Shown piece after piece: positions 13,315 to 24,734 of a stretch of DNA of 64,000 nucleotides. A model generated the notes under the pieces. The model was not told the DNA's origin. It saw only the letters and a program-made list of their open reading frames with translations, and searched no databases. The stretch is from the NCBI RefSeq assembly GCF_021134715.1, contig NC_060023.1:10478001-10542000 (forward strand), read 5' to 3'. A program made the position numbers and the translations under genes. Position 1 is the stretch's first letter; each line of letters begins with the position of its first letter. This stretch comes from Daphnia pulex. Its lineage: Eukaryota > Arthropoda > Branchiopoda > Diplostraca > Daphniidae.

Positions 13315-13862
13315 GAAAAGGTGAAAGATTTCAGCAGCCGATTGAGCATCTCCGTTACGGCAACAGGAACTGCCGTGCACTATTTGTCATCAACTTCATT
13401 CTTCGTCGCATTAAAAGTTTTAAATAAAGGTAAAAATTTTTCCATAGAGTTGTGAATCAACTCTACTTTTTTTTCTATTTGTTAATATACTAGTACCATA
13501 ATTGAAAATAAATGTTAAAATTTATTAATCGTCTAGTAAACTATGGCGTCGTGCTGCTGTTGGGCGTTGTATCGTTGATGGGTGGTTCAGCCATGGTGTA
13601 CCGATGTCTCCTGGGTATGGCGGGTACTAAAGCACTACACTGCCGTGCCGTCTAACTAATTAGCATCAACTTCCGCTGCTCCAGCTTACTACACTGAGGT
13701 TTACAAGTGCTACACCACCATGGATCCAGAGTATTACACCACAGCTCATGTTGCCCCGAGCTACACTACCAAAGGGTCGAGAACTACGTCGAGGCTCCCA
13801 AGTACTACATCACCAAGGCACCGGAGTACAAAAACGGTTGAATACTACACAGAAGTTATTAT
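13315..13862 (+). pseudogene. Secreted Tyr/Thr-repeat protein gene, unit 2, left arm (broken)
   Basis: A second tandem copy. Its 5' UTR-like part (13315-13436) aligns with unit 1, but the start codon position reads AATAAAGGTAAA, so the ATG is lost. The exon 2 part (from about 13538) keeps a mutated version of the signal peptide and the PGYGG region, then YYT-type repeats in shifting frames. No complete frame exists. Confidence 0.6.
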
Positions 13863-14833
13863 GAGTAAATATTTTTATTATTTTTTCATGGAAATTTGAA
13901 TCAACTTTCTAATTGCCAATATGCCAGTTATTAATGCAAATTGAAGTTCAAATTATTTGTTGCCTAGGAAACTATGGTGTCGTGCTGCTGTGAGTGTTGT
14001 AATCATGATGGCTGGATCGACCAATGGTGTGCCGATATCTCCTGGGTATGGTGGGCAATCAACAACAACATACGCAACAACCGCTTACTACACTGGGACC
14101 TGCAAGTGCCAAACCACCAAGGCTTCAGAGTATTACACCACAGTTTATGTTGGCACGAGCTACTACGCAGAAGCTCCGGAATAATTTTCTTCCCCGCTTC
14201 ACTACCTTCACCACGCCGCCTCCTTACTAAACAACAACAACAACGTCGTCAACACCTACTTACTAAACGAACGCCTCCAAGTGCTACGCCATAAAGGCTT
14301 CGAGTATTAAACTTCAACCTATGATGCTCCAGCTAACTATAATAATGCTCCCATGTTCTATTCTGTTCCCAGCTACTACAACGAGGATCAAACTTGTCAC
14401 ACAACTGAAGCGCCCAAGTACTGCACTACAACCTACGTTGCTCCAGCTTACACCACGAAGGGAGCGGAGTACAACACCACGAAGGGAGCGGAGTACAACA
14501 CCACGAAGGGAGCGGAGTACAACACCACGAAGGGAGCGGAGTACAACACCACGAAGGGAGCGGAGTACAACACCACGAAGGGAGCGGAGTACAACACCAC
14601 GAAGGGAGCGGAGTACAACACCACGAAGGGAGCGGAGTACAACACCACGAAGTATGCTACCATTTTACACCGAAGCTCCTGAGTATTACACCAAAGAGAT
14701 TGCATATTTCGCTTCAACCCGCGCTGCCCTCAGTTGCTATACCGAGGTTCCCAAGTACTACACCACCAAGGCACCCGAGTATCACACCACAAACGCTTCC
14801 GGATTTTACTACAAGGAGATTTCTAAATGCTAG
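13858..14833 (+). pseudogene. Secreted Tyr/Thr-repeat protein gene, unit 3, left arm (broken, with minisatellite)
   Basis: A third tandem copy. A TATGAGTAAAT remnant of exon 1 is at 13860. Exon 2 starts after CCTAG near 13968. It carries a degraded signal peptide, GVPISPGYGGQSTTTY and YYT repeats up to a stop at 14184. A further open stretch (14353-14682) encodes SYYNEDQTCHTTEAPKY and eight GAEYNTTK repeats. Its continuation (TEVPKYYTTKAPEYHTT up to TAG at 14833) is in another frame. The lesions are identical in both palindrome arms, so they predate the arm copying or were homogenised. Confidence 0.65.
14461..14652 (+). repeat. 24-bp coding minisatellite, 8 copies (left arm)
   Basis: Eight perfect tandem copies of GGAGCGGAGTACAACACCAC followed by GAAG. 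Each encodes the octapeptide GAEYNTTK in one frame and RRERSTTP in another. The unit length is a multiple of three, so all frames stay open through the array. N-T-T is an N-glycosylation sequon if the protein is secreted. Confidence 0.95.
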
Positions 14834-15390
14834 AGCCGATAGATCTATTTTATTTTTTTTAAATTGGTTGCTTGTCTTCATGATCATTGGTCACTGGGAA
14901 TTAACTGTTGATCTTAAATGAGAAAATAAAAATTCTAATAAGGGTAATTCTTTTGTAAGATTTTTGGTTGTAACTTAAAGCCTGTCTTCATTTTGACAGG
15001 TGTCTATTGGTGTTGGACTTCTTCAAGGCCAGTATCCTGCGCTGTGATATTTCTGTTTCATATTTTGGAGGTAATTACTGCCTTAGTCACTCTACGTACG
15101 GACATGTTCTTGTGTTTTGACGATGTTACAAGGGTAAGTTACGAAAGAAACTTGTAACTGTTGGTATTTTCAAATCTTATCAGTAAAAGGGAAGTGGCTG
15201 ATCTTGGTATAAATGAAAGACTTTGAAGTTGAGATAATTCCTAAACAATACTTGGTATAAATTACTTGTTGTAAATAAAAGACAATGAACAAAAAACTTA
15301 TAAAAAGAATTGTGTTATATTGTCCCACCTCCACCCACAATTCCACCACATTTTACAGTCACATATATACATACATACATACACTTAAGC

Positions 15391-15659
15391 TAACCCGTTG
15401 GCTGCCACGCCATACAACCCGTAGGTTGCACTCTACTACTCTACGCGCCACGTCTGAAGGATCCATGACCAAGTGGGACTTGCCATTGCTGACAAGTCCG
15501 TGCTGACAAGGGGGGGACTAAGGTGCATGGCCTGAAACAGGCTTGCCTTGCGGCAAATTTTGGGCTTGGCGACTCCTCGACCCCGCGGCTTGTAAACCAC
15601 GAGACCGAACAGCGCGGCCCGTGCATGGGAGAACAAAGGCGTGGCAGTCAACGGGATAA
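15391..15659. mobile_element. MITE-like element with terminal inverted repeats (left arm)
   Basis: A 269-bp GC-rich segment in AT-rich surroundings. Its ends are near-perfect inverted repeats: CCCGTTGGCTGCCACGCC at the left and the complement of CCCGTTGACTGCCACGCC at the right. No transposase is encoded. An open frame crosses it on the - strand but matches nothing I recognise. The target-site duplication is unclear (TAA or CTAA). A non-autonomous DNA transposon is the likeliest reading. Confidence 0.6.
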
Positions 15660-15985
15660 CTAACACAACACAAACGCAATAATACCAACAATACGATGAT
15701 CCACGTTGATGACGAGTCTCGGTGTCGGTCGCGATTTCGTTCTCACCAGGAGCAGGGGCAACATCCGACGGAGACAGGTGACAATTGTTAAAGATGAGAA
15801 AATCCATCTTCTCGACGTCTCCTCTGCATTACCTGAATAAAGACAAAAGAATTCTTATTAAGTGACCTGCCATTAAAAGTTACATAATACATATAGGCAC
15901 ATTGAACTGTTTTTTAGCTCAAAGATTTAAAAATGCAATTTTTTAAACTTAAAATCAAGCTTGCAATATTAAGAACTATACACAG

Positions 15986-16375
15986 AACAAAGCTCACTTG
16001 CTAGTCTAAAAAAAAAATTCCGGAAGTAGACCGGAAGTAACCACAGCGCCTCAACCATTGAGCTGTCGTCAAAATAAACCACATATTCGTGATCTCCATG
16101 AAATTTGGGGTCGATTAGATGTGATTTAAACGAAATCCAAAATTTGGCCAAAATCGAGAATTTTCCTGAACTATAGTTCAGGAAAATTTTCGAAACCGGA
16201 AGTACGAATACGTAAAAAAGATAACATGAACTTTACCACAAATTTTACGAGGATCACGAATATGTGGTTCTTTTGCTCCTCGAATGCATATTTACTTAAC
16301 TACTGACTGAAATGAGCAAACCGGAAGTAGAAAAAAAAACACATTTTTAAAAGAATCCAACAAGTGAGCTTTGTT
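15986..16375. mobile_element. Foldback (palindromic) element, left
   Basis: A 390-bp self-complementary segment. Its ends are AACAAAGCTCACTTG and CAAGTGAGCTTTGTT. Inside are mirrored CCACATATTCGTGATC motifs and a central TTTTCCTGAACTATAGTTC... hairpin near 16170. It looks like a foldback or MITE insertion. The switch from near-identical to diverged palindrome arms (about 16243) falls within it. Confidence 0.6.
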
Positions 16376-17760
16376 GGAGGAATAGATATCGTCAGTTTCC
16401 ACTAAAACATTTCCACACAACAGCTGCCGATAAATGTTTAAAGAGATTTCAAAGTAACTGAAACTGACTGTTTTGACAGCTGCAGATTTTTGAAAAGCCA
16501 TCTAGCGTTAGAAAAAAGAATCTAAGTATCTCCATCTAAGTAACACACTAACACTTCTTTTACGCGCAAGAAGGGCCTGATTTTGGAATTATCACACAGA
16601 CAGAGAGTTTAACGCAAATATATAACTAGCAGATAATCTACGAAAATAAGTCAATTGTCCGGTACCTGGCCATAATCCCGTGGTGAGTGACTGCAGGTGT
16701 GTAACAGCGGACGGAAGCGATCACTGAAGTGATCCAGAAACTCGCCAAGTCGCCAGTGAAGTAAAACCAATTGTGTTTAGAAGCAGTGAAACTAGATGAG
16801 CGTGCGTCACGAAGATAAGGATGGAGAAGAACGTTGATGGAGTCCCTCTTCCGTCATGGACAAAGGTCGGCATTCAGCATTCAGCACAAGAATCTGCGTG
16901 ACAGGACCACACGATTCCATAAAGAAACTGCGTGCCTCTGTAAAATAAAATGTTTTTCATTAATAAAAATTTAACAGTTAATAAAGCATATCAATCTTTA
17001 CCTTTTCTAAGAAGCACACTGCAATTTTCATGATGAAAAAACCGTAAAAATGGAATTCACTGCAACCAACAGCATTACTCCAAATGTTGAGATGAATTTC
17101 CCGATGCTAAAGAAAGTGTCATGAAGTAGCATGATGATAGGTGGTTCACTTGACACTCTTCATGTCACTGAAACTCTAAGTGGAAATGGGATAAAGGAAT
17201 TCTCTATGTTATTTACAAATTTACCTATGAGAAATAAAACTGTACCTATCTCTTAGTTGGGTTGCCTTCTAAACAGAAGTAAAAACAGCCATAACAACAA
17301 ACATGCTGTTGCAGGGTACGCCACCAACATTGCGAGATTCAGAAAAGATCCTATGGTTCATGTGCAAGGATACCTATGTTATAAGAAAATCTGAATTATA
17401 ATGGTCTGGTAGCAGTAATTGAAAAATACCTTATTTCGGTATTCCACTATATGTGTGCTTCAAACATGAGTTTTAAGCTTTTGACTGCATGAGGATCTAA
17501 TGGATGGAAATTGACTCAGCGCTAAGTCAACTTGCTGGAATGACTGACAGTATGCATCTGAATTTGGAGAAATAAGTTGGTACAGTATAAAAATAATGAA
17601 ACTATGTCAAGATAGACCTACATAAGTTACGAACTTCAATTTGGTATATGAAATCACAGGAATATAAGTATTAATTAGCTACAATTTGTTTCGCCTTTTT
17701 CGCCTCGTTTCACGATGTAACAAACTAACAACAACAAAGGCGACACTAGCGACATCTAGT
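16244..17760 (+). repeat. Left inner arm of palindrome (diverged)
   Basis: This pairs with 17787-19347 in inverted orientation. Substitutions and small indels are frequent, by eye roughly one per 8-10 bases in stretches such as 17041-17130 versus 18500-18600. It is on the same axis as the outer arms but much older-looking. No gene is recognised. A short frame with the peptide MEIDSALSQL occurs on this strand and is also present, with differences, on the - strand of the partner arm. Confidence 0.85.
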
Positions 17761-17786
17761 TACCGACTTAGGATTCAAAACCCATT
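17761..17786. other. Palindrome centre: 26-bp spacer
   Basis: These are the only unpaired bases between the two inner arms. The flanking stems CGACATCTAGT and ACTAGATGTCG are perfect complements, so the axis lies near 17773/17774. Confidence 0.85.
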
Positions 17787-19347
17787 ACTAGATGTCGCTA
17801 GTGTCGCCTTTGTTGTTGTTACATTGTGAAACGAGGCGAAAAAGGCGAAACAAATTGTAGCTAATTAATACTTATATATTCCTTTGATTTCATATACCAA
17901 ATTGAAGTTCGTATCTTATGTAGGTTTATCTTGAGTTTATCGTAGTTTCCTGATTTTATATTGTACCAACTTATTTCTCCGAATTCTAGATGCATACTGT
18001 CAGTCATTCCAACAAGTTGACTTAGCGCTGAGTCAATTTCCATCCATTAGATCCTCATGCAGTCAAAAGCCTAAAACTCATGTTTGAAGCACACATATAG
18101 TGGAATACAAATGTGCAGAGATAAGGTATTTCCCCATTACTGCTACGAGACCATTAAAATTCAGATTTTCATATAACAGGTATTCTTGCTCATAAACCAT
18201 AGGATCTTTTCTGAATCTCGCAATTTTGGTGGCATACCCTGCTACAGCATGTTTGTTATTATGACTGTTTCTACTTCTGGTTAGAAGACAACCCAGCTGA
18301 GGGATAGGTAGAGTATTATTTCTAAATTCGTATAAATTTGTAAATAATGTAGAGAATTTCCTTGTCCCATTGCTACCTATAGAGTTTCAGAGACATGAAG
18401 AGTGTGAAGTGACCTGCCATGTATGTACCATATCTGCTTGATGAAAGTCAATCATCTGGATGATAAAGGTAAGCAACAATACACACTATCGCCACGCTAC
18501 TGCAATAATTCATAACACTTTCTTTAGCATCAGGAAGTTTATCTCAACATGTGGAGTTATGCTGTTGGTTGCTGTGAATTCCATTTTTACGGTTTCTTCT
18601 TTCTTCCTGTTCTTATCATGAACATCTCAGTGTATTTCCTAGAAAAGGTAAAGATTGATATGCTTTATTCATTGTTATATTTTCATTAATGTAAAACATT
18701 TGTTTTTACAGAGCACGCAGTTTCTTAATGGAATCGTGCTGTCCTAGCACGAAGATTCTTGTGCAAATGCTGACCTTTGTCCATGACGGAAGAGGGACTT
18801 CCACCAACATCCTGATCTTCGCGACGCATGCTCATCTAGCTTCACTGCTTCTAAACACAATTTGTTGTACTTCACTGGCGAATTGGCGAGGACCACTTCG
18901 CCTGATCGCTTCCGTCCGCTGTTACACACCTGCAGACCACGGGATTATGCCCAGGTACCCAAAAATTGACTTATTTTCGTAGGTTATCTATCAATAGTCT
19001 AGTTGCGTTAGCTGTGTAATAGTTTCCAAAATCAGGTCATTTTACGCGCCAACGAAGTTTTACTTGGAAGTTTCTTTTTTCTAGCGCTAGATGGCTTTTT
19101 GATAATTTGTAGCTGTCAAAACAGTCAGTTTCAGTTACTTTCAACATCTCTTTAAACATTTATTGGCAGTTATTTTGTTGAAATATTTAGTAATAACTGA
19201 CGATTATTATTCCTGCAACAAAGCTCACTTGTTAAATTTTCGATATTTGTTTTTTTTTTCTACTTCCGGTTTCGCTCATTTCAGTCTGTAGTTTAGTAAA
19301 TATTCATTCGAGGTGCAAAAGAACCACATATTCGTGATCCACGTCGA
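17787..19347 (-). repeat. Right inner arm of palindrome (diverged)
   Basis: This is the partner of 16244-17760. The innermost 80 bp next to the spacer are more conserved, with the motif ACTAGATGTCGCTAGTG mirrored across the axis. No recognisable protein is encoded. Short open frames at 17861-18043 and 18728-18982 match nothing I know. Confidence 0.85.
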
Positions 19348-19607
19348 ATTTGTGGTAAAGTTCATGTTATCTTTTTTACGTATTCGTACTTCCGGTTTCG
19401 AAAATTTTCCTGAACTATATAGTTCAGGAAAATTCTCGATTTTGGCCAAATTTTGGATTTCGTTTAAATCACATCTAATCGACCCCAAATTTCATGGAGA
19501 TCACGAATATGTGGTTTATTTTGACGACAGCTCAATGGTTGAGGCGCTGTGGTTACTTCCGGTCTACTTCCGGAATTTTTTTTTTAGACTAGCAAGTGAG
19601 CTTTGTT
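19217..19607. mobile_element. Foldback (palindromic) element, right
   Basis: Mirror partner of 15986-16375. Its outer half is almost identical to the left copy, with one extra TA in the central hairpin. Its inner half differs at many positions. Confidence 0.6.
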
Positions 19608-19933
19608 CTGTGTATAGTTCTTAATATTGCAAGCTTGATTTTAAGTTTAAAAAATTGCATTTTTAAATCTTTGAGCTAAAAAACAGTTCAATGTGCCTAT
19701 ATGTATTATGTAACTTTTAATGGCAGGTCACTTAATAAGAATTCTTTTGTCTTTATTCAGGTAATGCAGAGGAGACGTCGAGAAGATGGATTTTCTCATC
19801 TTTAACAATTGTCACCTGTCTCCGTCGGATGTTGCCCCTGCTCCTGGTGAGAACGAAATCGCGACCGACACCGAGACTCGTCATCAACGTGGATCATCGT
19901 ATTGTTGGTATTATTGCGTTTGTGTTGTGTTAG

Positions 19934-20202
19934 TTATCCCGTTGACTGCCACGCCTTTGTTCTCCCATGCACGGGCCGCGCTGTTCGGTCTCGTGGTTTA
20001 CAAGCCGCGGGGTCGAGGAGTCGCCAAGCCCAAAATTTGCCGCAAGGCAAGCCTGTTTCAGGCCATGCACCTTAGTCCCCCCCTTGTCAGCACGGACTTG
20101 TCAGCAATGGCAAGTCCCACTTGGTCATGGATCCTTCAGACGTGGCGCGTAGAGTAGTAGAGTGCAACCTACGGGTTGTATGGCGTGGCAGCCAACGGGT
20201 TA
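19934..20202. mobile_element. MITE-like element with terminal inverted repeats (right arm)
   Basis: Mirror copy of 15391-15659 with the same terminal repeats (CCCGTTGACTGCCACGCC and its partner). Confidence 0.6.
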
Positions 20203-20831
20203 GCTTAAGTGTATGTATGTATGTATATATGTGACTGTAAAATGTGGTGGAATTGTGGGTGGAGGTGGGACAATATAACACAATTCTTTTTATAAGTTTT
20301 TTGTTCATTGTCTTTTATTTACAACAAGTAATTTATACCAAGTATTGTTTAGGAATTATCTCAACTTCAAAGTCTTTCATTTATACCAAGATCAGCCACT
20401 TCCCTTTTACTGATAAGATTTGAAAATACCAACAGTTACAAGTTTCTTTCGTAACTTACCCTTGTAACATCGTCAAAACACAAGAACATGTCCGTACGTA
20501 GAGTGACTAAGGCAGTAATTACCTCCAAAATATGAAACAGAAATATCACAGCGCAGGATACTGGCCTTGAAGAAGTCCAACACCAATAGACACCTGTCAA
20601 AATGAAGACAGGCTTTAAGTTACAACCAAAAATCTTACAAAAGAATTACCCTTATTAGAATTTTTATTTTCTCATTTAAGATCAACAGTTAATTCCCAGT
20701 GACCAATGATCATGAAGACAAGCAACCAATTTAAAAAAAATAAAATAGATCTATCGGCTCTAGCATTTAGAAATCTCCTTGTAGTAAAATCCGGAAGCGT
20801 TTGTGGTGTGATACTCGGGTGCCTTGGTGGT

Positions 20832-22868
20832 GTAGTACTTGGGAACCTCGGTATAGCAACTGAGGGCAGCGCGGGTTGAAGCGAAATATGCAATCTCTTT
20901 GGTGTAATACTCAGGAGCTTCGGTGTAAAATGGTAGCATACTTCGTGGTGTTGTACTCCGCTCCCTTCGTGGTGTTGTACTCCGCTCCCTTCGTGGTGTT
21001 GTACTCCGCTCCCTTCGTGGTGTTGTACTCCGCTCCCTTCGTGGTGTTGTACTCCGCTCCCTTCGTGGTGTTGTACTCCGCTCCCTTCGTGGTGTTGTAC
21101 TCCGCTCCCTTCGTGGTGTTGTACTCCGCTCCCTTCGTGGTGTTGTACTCCGCTCCCTTCGTGGTGTTGTACTCCGCTCCCTTCGTGGTGTTGTACTCCG
21201 CTCCCTTCGTGGTGTAAGCTGGAGCAACGTAGGTTGTAGTGCAGTACTTGGGCGCTTCAGTTGTGTGACAAGTTTGATCCTCGTTGTAGTAGCTGGGAAC
21301 AGAATAGAACATGGGAGCATTATTATAGTTAGCTGGAGCATCATAGGTTGAAGTTTAATACTCGAAGCCTTTATGGCGTAGCACTTGGAGGCGTTCGTTT
21401 AGTAAGTAGGTGTTGACGACGTTGTTGTTGTTGTTTAGTAAGGAGGCGGCGTGGTGAAGGTAGTGAAGCGGGGAAGAAAATTATTCCGGAGCTTCTGCGT
21501 AGTAGCTCGTGCCAACATAAACTGTGGTGTAATACTCTGAAGCCTTGGTGGTTTGGCACTTGCAGGTCCCAGTGTAGTAAGCGGTTGTTGCGTATGTTGT
21601 TGTTGATTGCCCACCATACCCAGGAGATATCGGCACACCATTGGTCGATCCAGCCATCATGATTACAACACTCACAGCAGCACGACACCATAGTTTCCTA
21701 GGCAACAAATAATTTGAACTTCAATTTGCATTAATAACTGGCATATTGGCAATTAGAAAGTTGATTCAAATTTCCATGAAAAAATAATAAAAATATTTAC
21801 TCATAATAACTTCTGTGTAGTATTCAACCGTTTTTGTACTCCGGTGCCTTGGTGATGTAGTACTTGGGAGCCTCGACGTAGTTCTCGACCCTTTGGTAGT
21901 GTAGCTCGGGGCAACATGAGCTGTGGTGTAATACTCTGGATCCATGGTGGTGTAGCACTTGTAAACCTCAGTGTAGTAAGCTGGAGCAGCGGAAGTTGAT
22001 GCTAATTAGTTAGACGGCACGGCAGTGTAGTGCTTTAGTACCCGCCATACCCAGGAGACATCGGTACACCATGGCTGAACCACCCATCAACGATACAACG
22101 CCCAACAGCAGCACGACGCCATAGTTTACTAGACGATTAATAAATTTTAACATTTATTTTCAATTATGGTACTAGTATATTAACAAATAGAAAAAAAAGT
22201 AGAGTTGATTCACAACTCTATGGAAAAATTTTTACCTTTATTTAAAACTTTTAATGCGACGAAGAATGAAGTTGATGACAAATAGTGCACGGCAGTTCCT
22301 GTTGCCGTAACGGAGATGCTCAATCGGCTGCTGAAATCTTTCACCTTTTCTCTCCTTCATTACTAATAGACATTAAATAATTTGTATATTTAGTAATTGG
22401 CATATTAAAACTCGACCTAACAGAATATTTACCCATGATATGTAGTGGTATAGTACTCAGGTGCCTTGGTCGTGTAGTGTTGGGGAGCCTCGGTGTAGTA
22501 CTCTACCCTTTAGTAATGTAGCTCGGAGAAGAATAATACTGTGGGGATTCGGTGTAGTAGCTTGGGGCAGCATGGTGGTGAAGTACTTGGGGGGCATCGG
22601 TGTAGCAACTGGTTGTGTCGTAAGTTGTGTACTAAGGCGGCAGTGTAGTGCTTTGGTATCCACCATACCCAGGATACATCGGTACGCCAGTGGCTGAACC
22701 AGCCATCAACGACACAACACCCAACAACAGCACGCCAGCATAGTTTACTAGACAATTGATAAATTCAAACATTACCATTCAACAATTACTGGCTAGTAGC
22801 AAATAGAAAAAAAATAGAAATTGAATATTGATACACAACTAAATACGACAAACAGAAAACTTACCCAT
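20832..22868 (-). pseudogene. Three secreted Tyr/Thr-repeat protein units, right arm (broken)
   Basis: This is the mirror copy of the three left-arm units: unit 1 at about 22425-22868, unit 2 at 21803-22350 and unit 3 at 20832-21807. Signal peptide, stops and frameshifts are the same as in the left arm. The only difference found is the longer GAEYNTTK array (11 repeats). Extent is inferred from the mirror relation. Confidence 0.65.
20941..21204 (-). repeat. 24-bp coding minisatellite, 11 copies (right arm)
   Basis: The same unit as in the left arm, with eleven copies. The three extra units (72 bp) account for the whole shift in the mirror coordinates of the two arms. Confidence 0.95.
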
Positions 22869-22952
22869 GATTTAGAACTGATAGTACGATGAAGAATGCA
22901 GCTGATGGCAGATAGTGGAATGCAGATGTTACCGTGTCGGAGATACTCGCTC

Positions 22953-22988
22953 GACTGATCCCTGTCGACTTTTCTCTCGCCTTTTATA
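22953..22988 (-). promoter_or_regulatory. TATA plus initiator promoter of the repeat-protein locus (right arm)
   Basis: Exact mirror of the left-arm promoter: TATAAAAGG reads on the - strand at 22988-22980, with the initiator A at 22956. Confidence 0.7.
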
Positions 22989-23387
22989 CGACTTTTTTTT
23001 CTCACCCCTCCTCTTAAGCCTTGCGGTTATTTTACCTTCTTGATAAAATGATACAAAATGTCCCGTTCTAACCCAACCTCTACACCACTGCATGACACTT
23101 TTTACTTAATGATCTCCATGACCTTCGATTGAAATGCAAACTGGCCTTTCCTTCTTTAGGTAGACGTTGCTGGGGATGGGTCTACAAAAACCAATATCAA
23201 AATGAACACCAAATAGCTTACCCTTGCGGCTATTGTACCTGCTTTGATAACGATGAAACACGTGTCATTCTCACCCAACCTCTACACCACCGCATGCCAG
23301 TTTTACGTAATTTTCTCGTGACCTTCAAGCGAGAAGGACATCCTGTCTGGACAAACTGGCAGACCTTTCTGCAGGTTCACTTGCATG

Positions 23388-24734
23388 CAAAAACACAACG
23401 AAGACATGCAAAAAATGTAGCAAATATAAAACTCCTCAAATATGTTGACTGCAAAGTTACCTCGAGTATGAGTGAGGATTCCTCAAGTTCACAGAGCTAT
23501 TATTCGAAACTGATATCAAGACGTCGCAAAAGGCCAGTAACGGCAACCAGGGCCAACTCCATTGACCACTATAGTACGAAATTCATAACATTCGTGTTTG
23601 ACTTTTTGCAGATGAGCAGATCTGTTGGAAAGAAAAATGTTTATCTTGTAATTATTTTATTTACATCATTATTATAATTATAAAAGGAATATAAAAGTAT
23701 AAATAAGCAACAAGTTGTTTCACCCATTTCAGGAGGGTGACATCATCAGTAATGAGTTTTGAATCTTAAGTTATTAGTTGCAGTCACAAACATGACATTA
23801 CAATTACATGTATGACATTTATAGTATTGCACTAACGTCTTTATTGATAACTAGTTTGAAATAATATATGAGAGCTGGATATGTAACTGATAAGATCATG
23901 ATTGTGATCTAGTGATCTAGTCTTTGATCATCAGATAACAAAATCTTTAACCTTCTAGTAAGTTCAATATAATTACTTTTTCTGTGACAGGTGTCAGCAT
24001 GAGATGAGACATACAGCTGTAGATAACTTTTTGGCAAATTGGACAGAACAGAACTCCTGTAAAGCCACAGGCCAATAATTGCTTTCACTTCACGAACATT
24101 CTACAAAACAGAAAAAGGAAACTACTTTCATCATCAGATAACAACATTTATAGTATTCTATTTGGAAAATTGATCAACTAGAATCATCAACATCACTCTT
24201 TCGATGAGGTGTCGGCACGGGATAGGCCACAGAGAAATTATAGGCTAGGTAACTAGGTTACCTGTAAATTTACAAACAAATACTTAACATACAGTACACG
24301 TGAAGAATCTACACTAGAATACCTCTGAGCCGCATTTTTAAGACAGTTAACCTAAATTTTCAATATTTTCGTACGCATTGCTTGTAAGTAAGACAGATGC
24401 AGAATTTAAATAGCAGACAGCGAAATGAAAAATAAATATCCGCCATCTATCGGACGATGCTTCTTGGAAATTAATATTTGAATAACAATAAATAAATGCA
24501 TTATTAAATAATTTTTTCTGATCTGAGTTAAATTTTACGGTTTATAGAGTAATTGCTTTATTATTCATTGTGTTTTTATTTGTGAATTGTTTGCTTTTCA
24601 ATTCAACTTTCAGACAATGTCGCATGAGCAGCAGACGAATTGTTACTCACGAGTCAAGACTCAATAGTCGAGTCGAACAGGCGATTCGAAAATAACAGAT
24701 TTTTTGGTGATTCAAAAAATTTTATTTGATAAAG
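23388..24734. other. Unique intergenic stretch before METTL25B
   Basis: No convincing gene. An open frame running out of the palindrome (to 23677) has no recognisable domain. The last 150 bp before 24735 presumably hold the METTL25B promoter, but no TATA box stands out. Confidence 0.5.

Larger units (their letters stand above)
12278..16243 (+). repeat. Left outer arm of giant palindrome (near-identical)
   Basis: This arm is the reverse complement of 19348-23387. Paired positions add up to a constant 35665 outside the 24-bp minisatellite and 35593 inside it, so apart from three minisatellite units and a 2-bp indel in the foldback core I find no length differences. All stretches I compared base by base were identical. 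The arm starts 168 bp after CYP4 gene 4 at CATGCAAGTGAAC. No target-site duplication flanks the two arms. Confidence 0.93.
19348..23387 (-). repeat. Right outer arm of giant palindrome (near-identical)
   Basis: This is the mirror copy of 12278-16243. It ends at GTTCACTTGCATG, after which the sequence is unique. It contains the same elements in reverse order: the foldback element, the MITE-like element, the 24-bp minisatellite (11 copies instead of 8), three decayed repeat-protein units, the TATA promoter and the short direct repeat. Confidence 0.93.

Noticed and set aside
15436-15807. 123-codon frame on the - strand (mirrored at 19786-20157) in the palindrome arms
   Set aside because: It runs across the MITE-like element and its flank, encodes no known domain, and looks incidental to the GC-rich insert.
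12278-23387. A single large transposon with very long terminal inverted repeats
   Set aside because: No transposase or other mobility gene between the arms, no target-site duplication at the outer ends, and the two-level divergence does not fit one insertion.
23129-23677. 182-codon frame crossing the right end of the palindrome
   Set aside because: The first half is also present in the left arm, where it is closed after 88 codons by unrelated flank. The second half is unique sequence. No domain is recognisable, so it is an accidental join.
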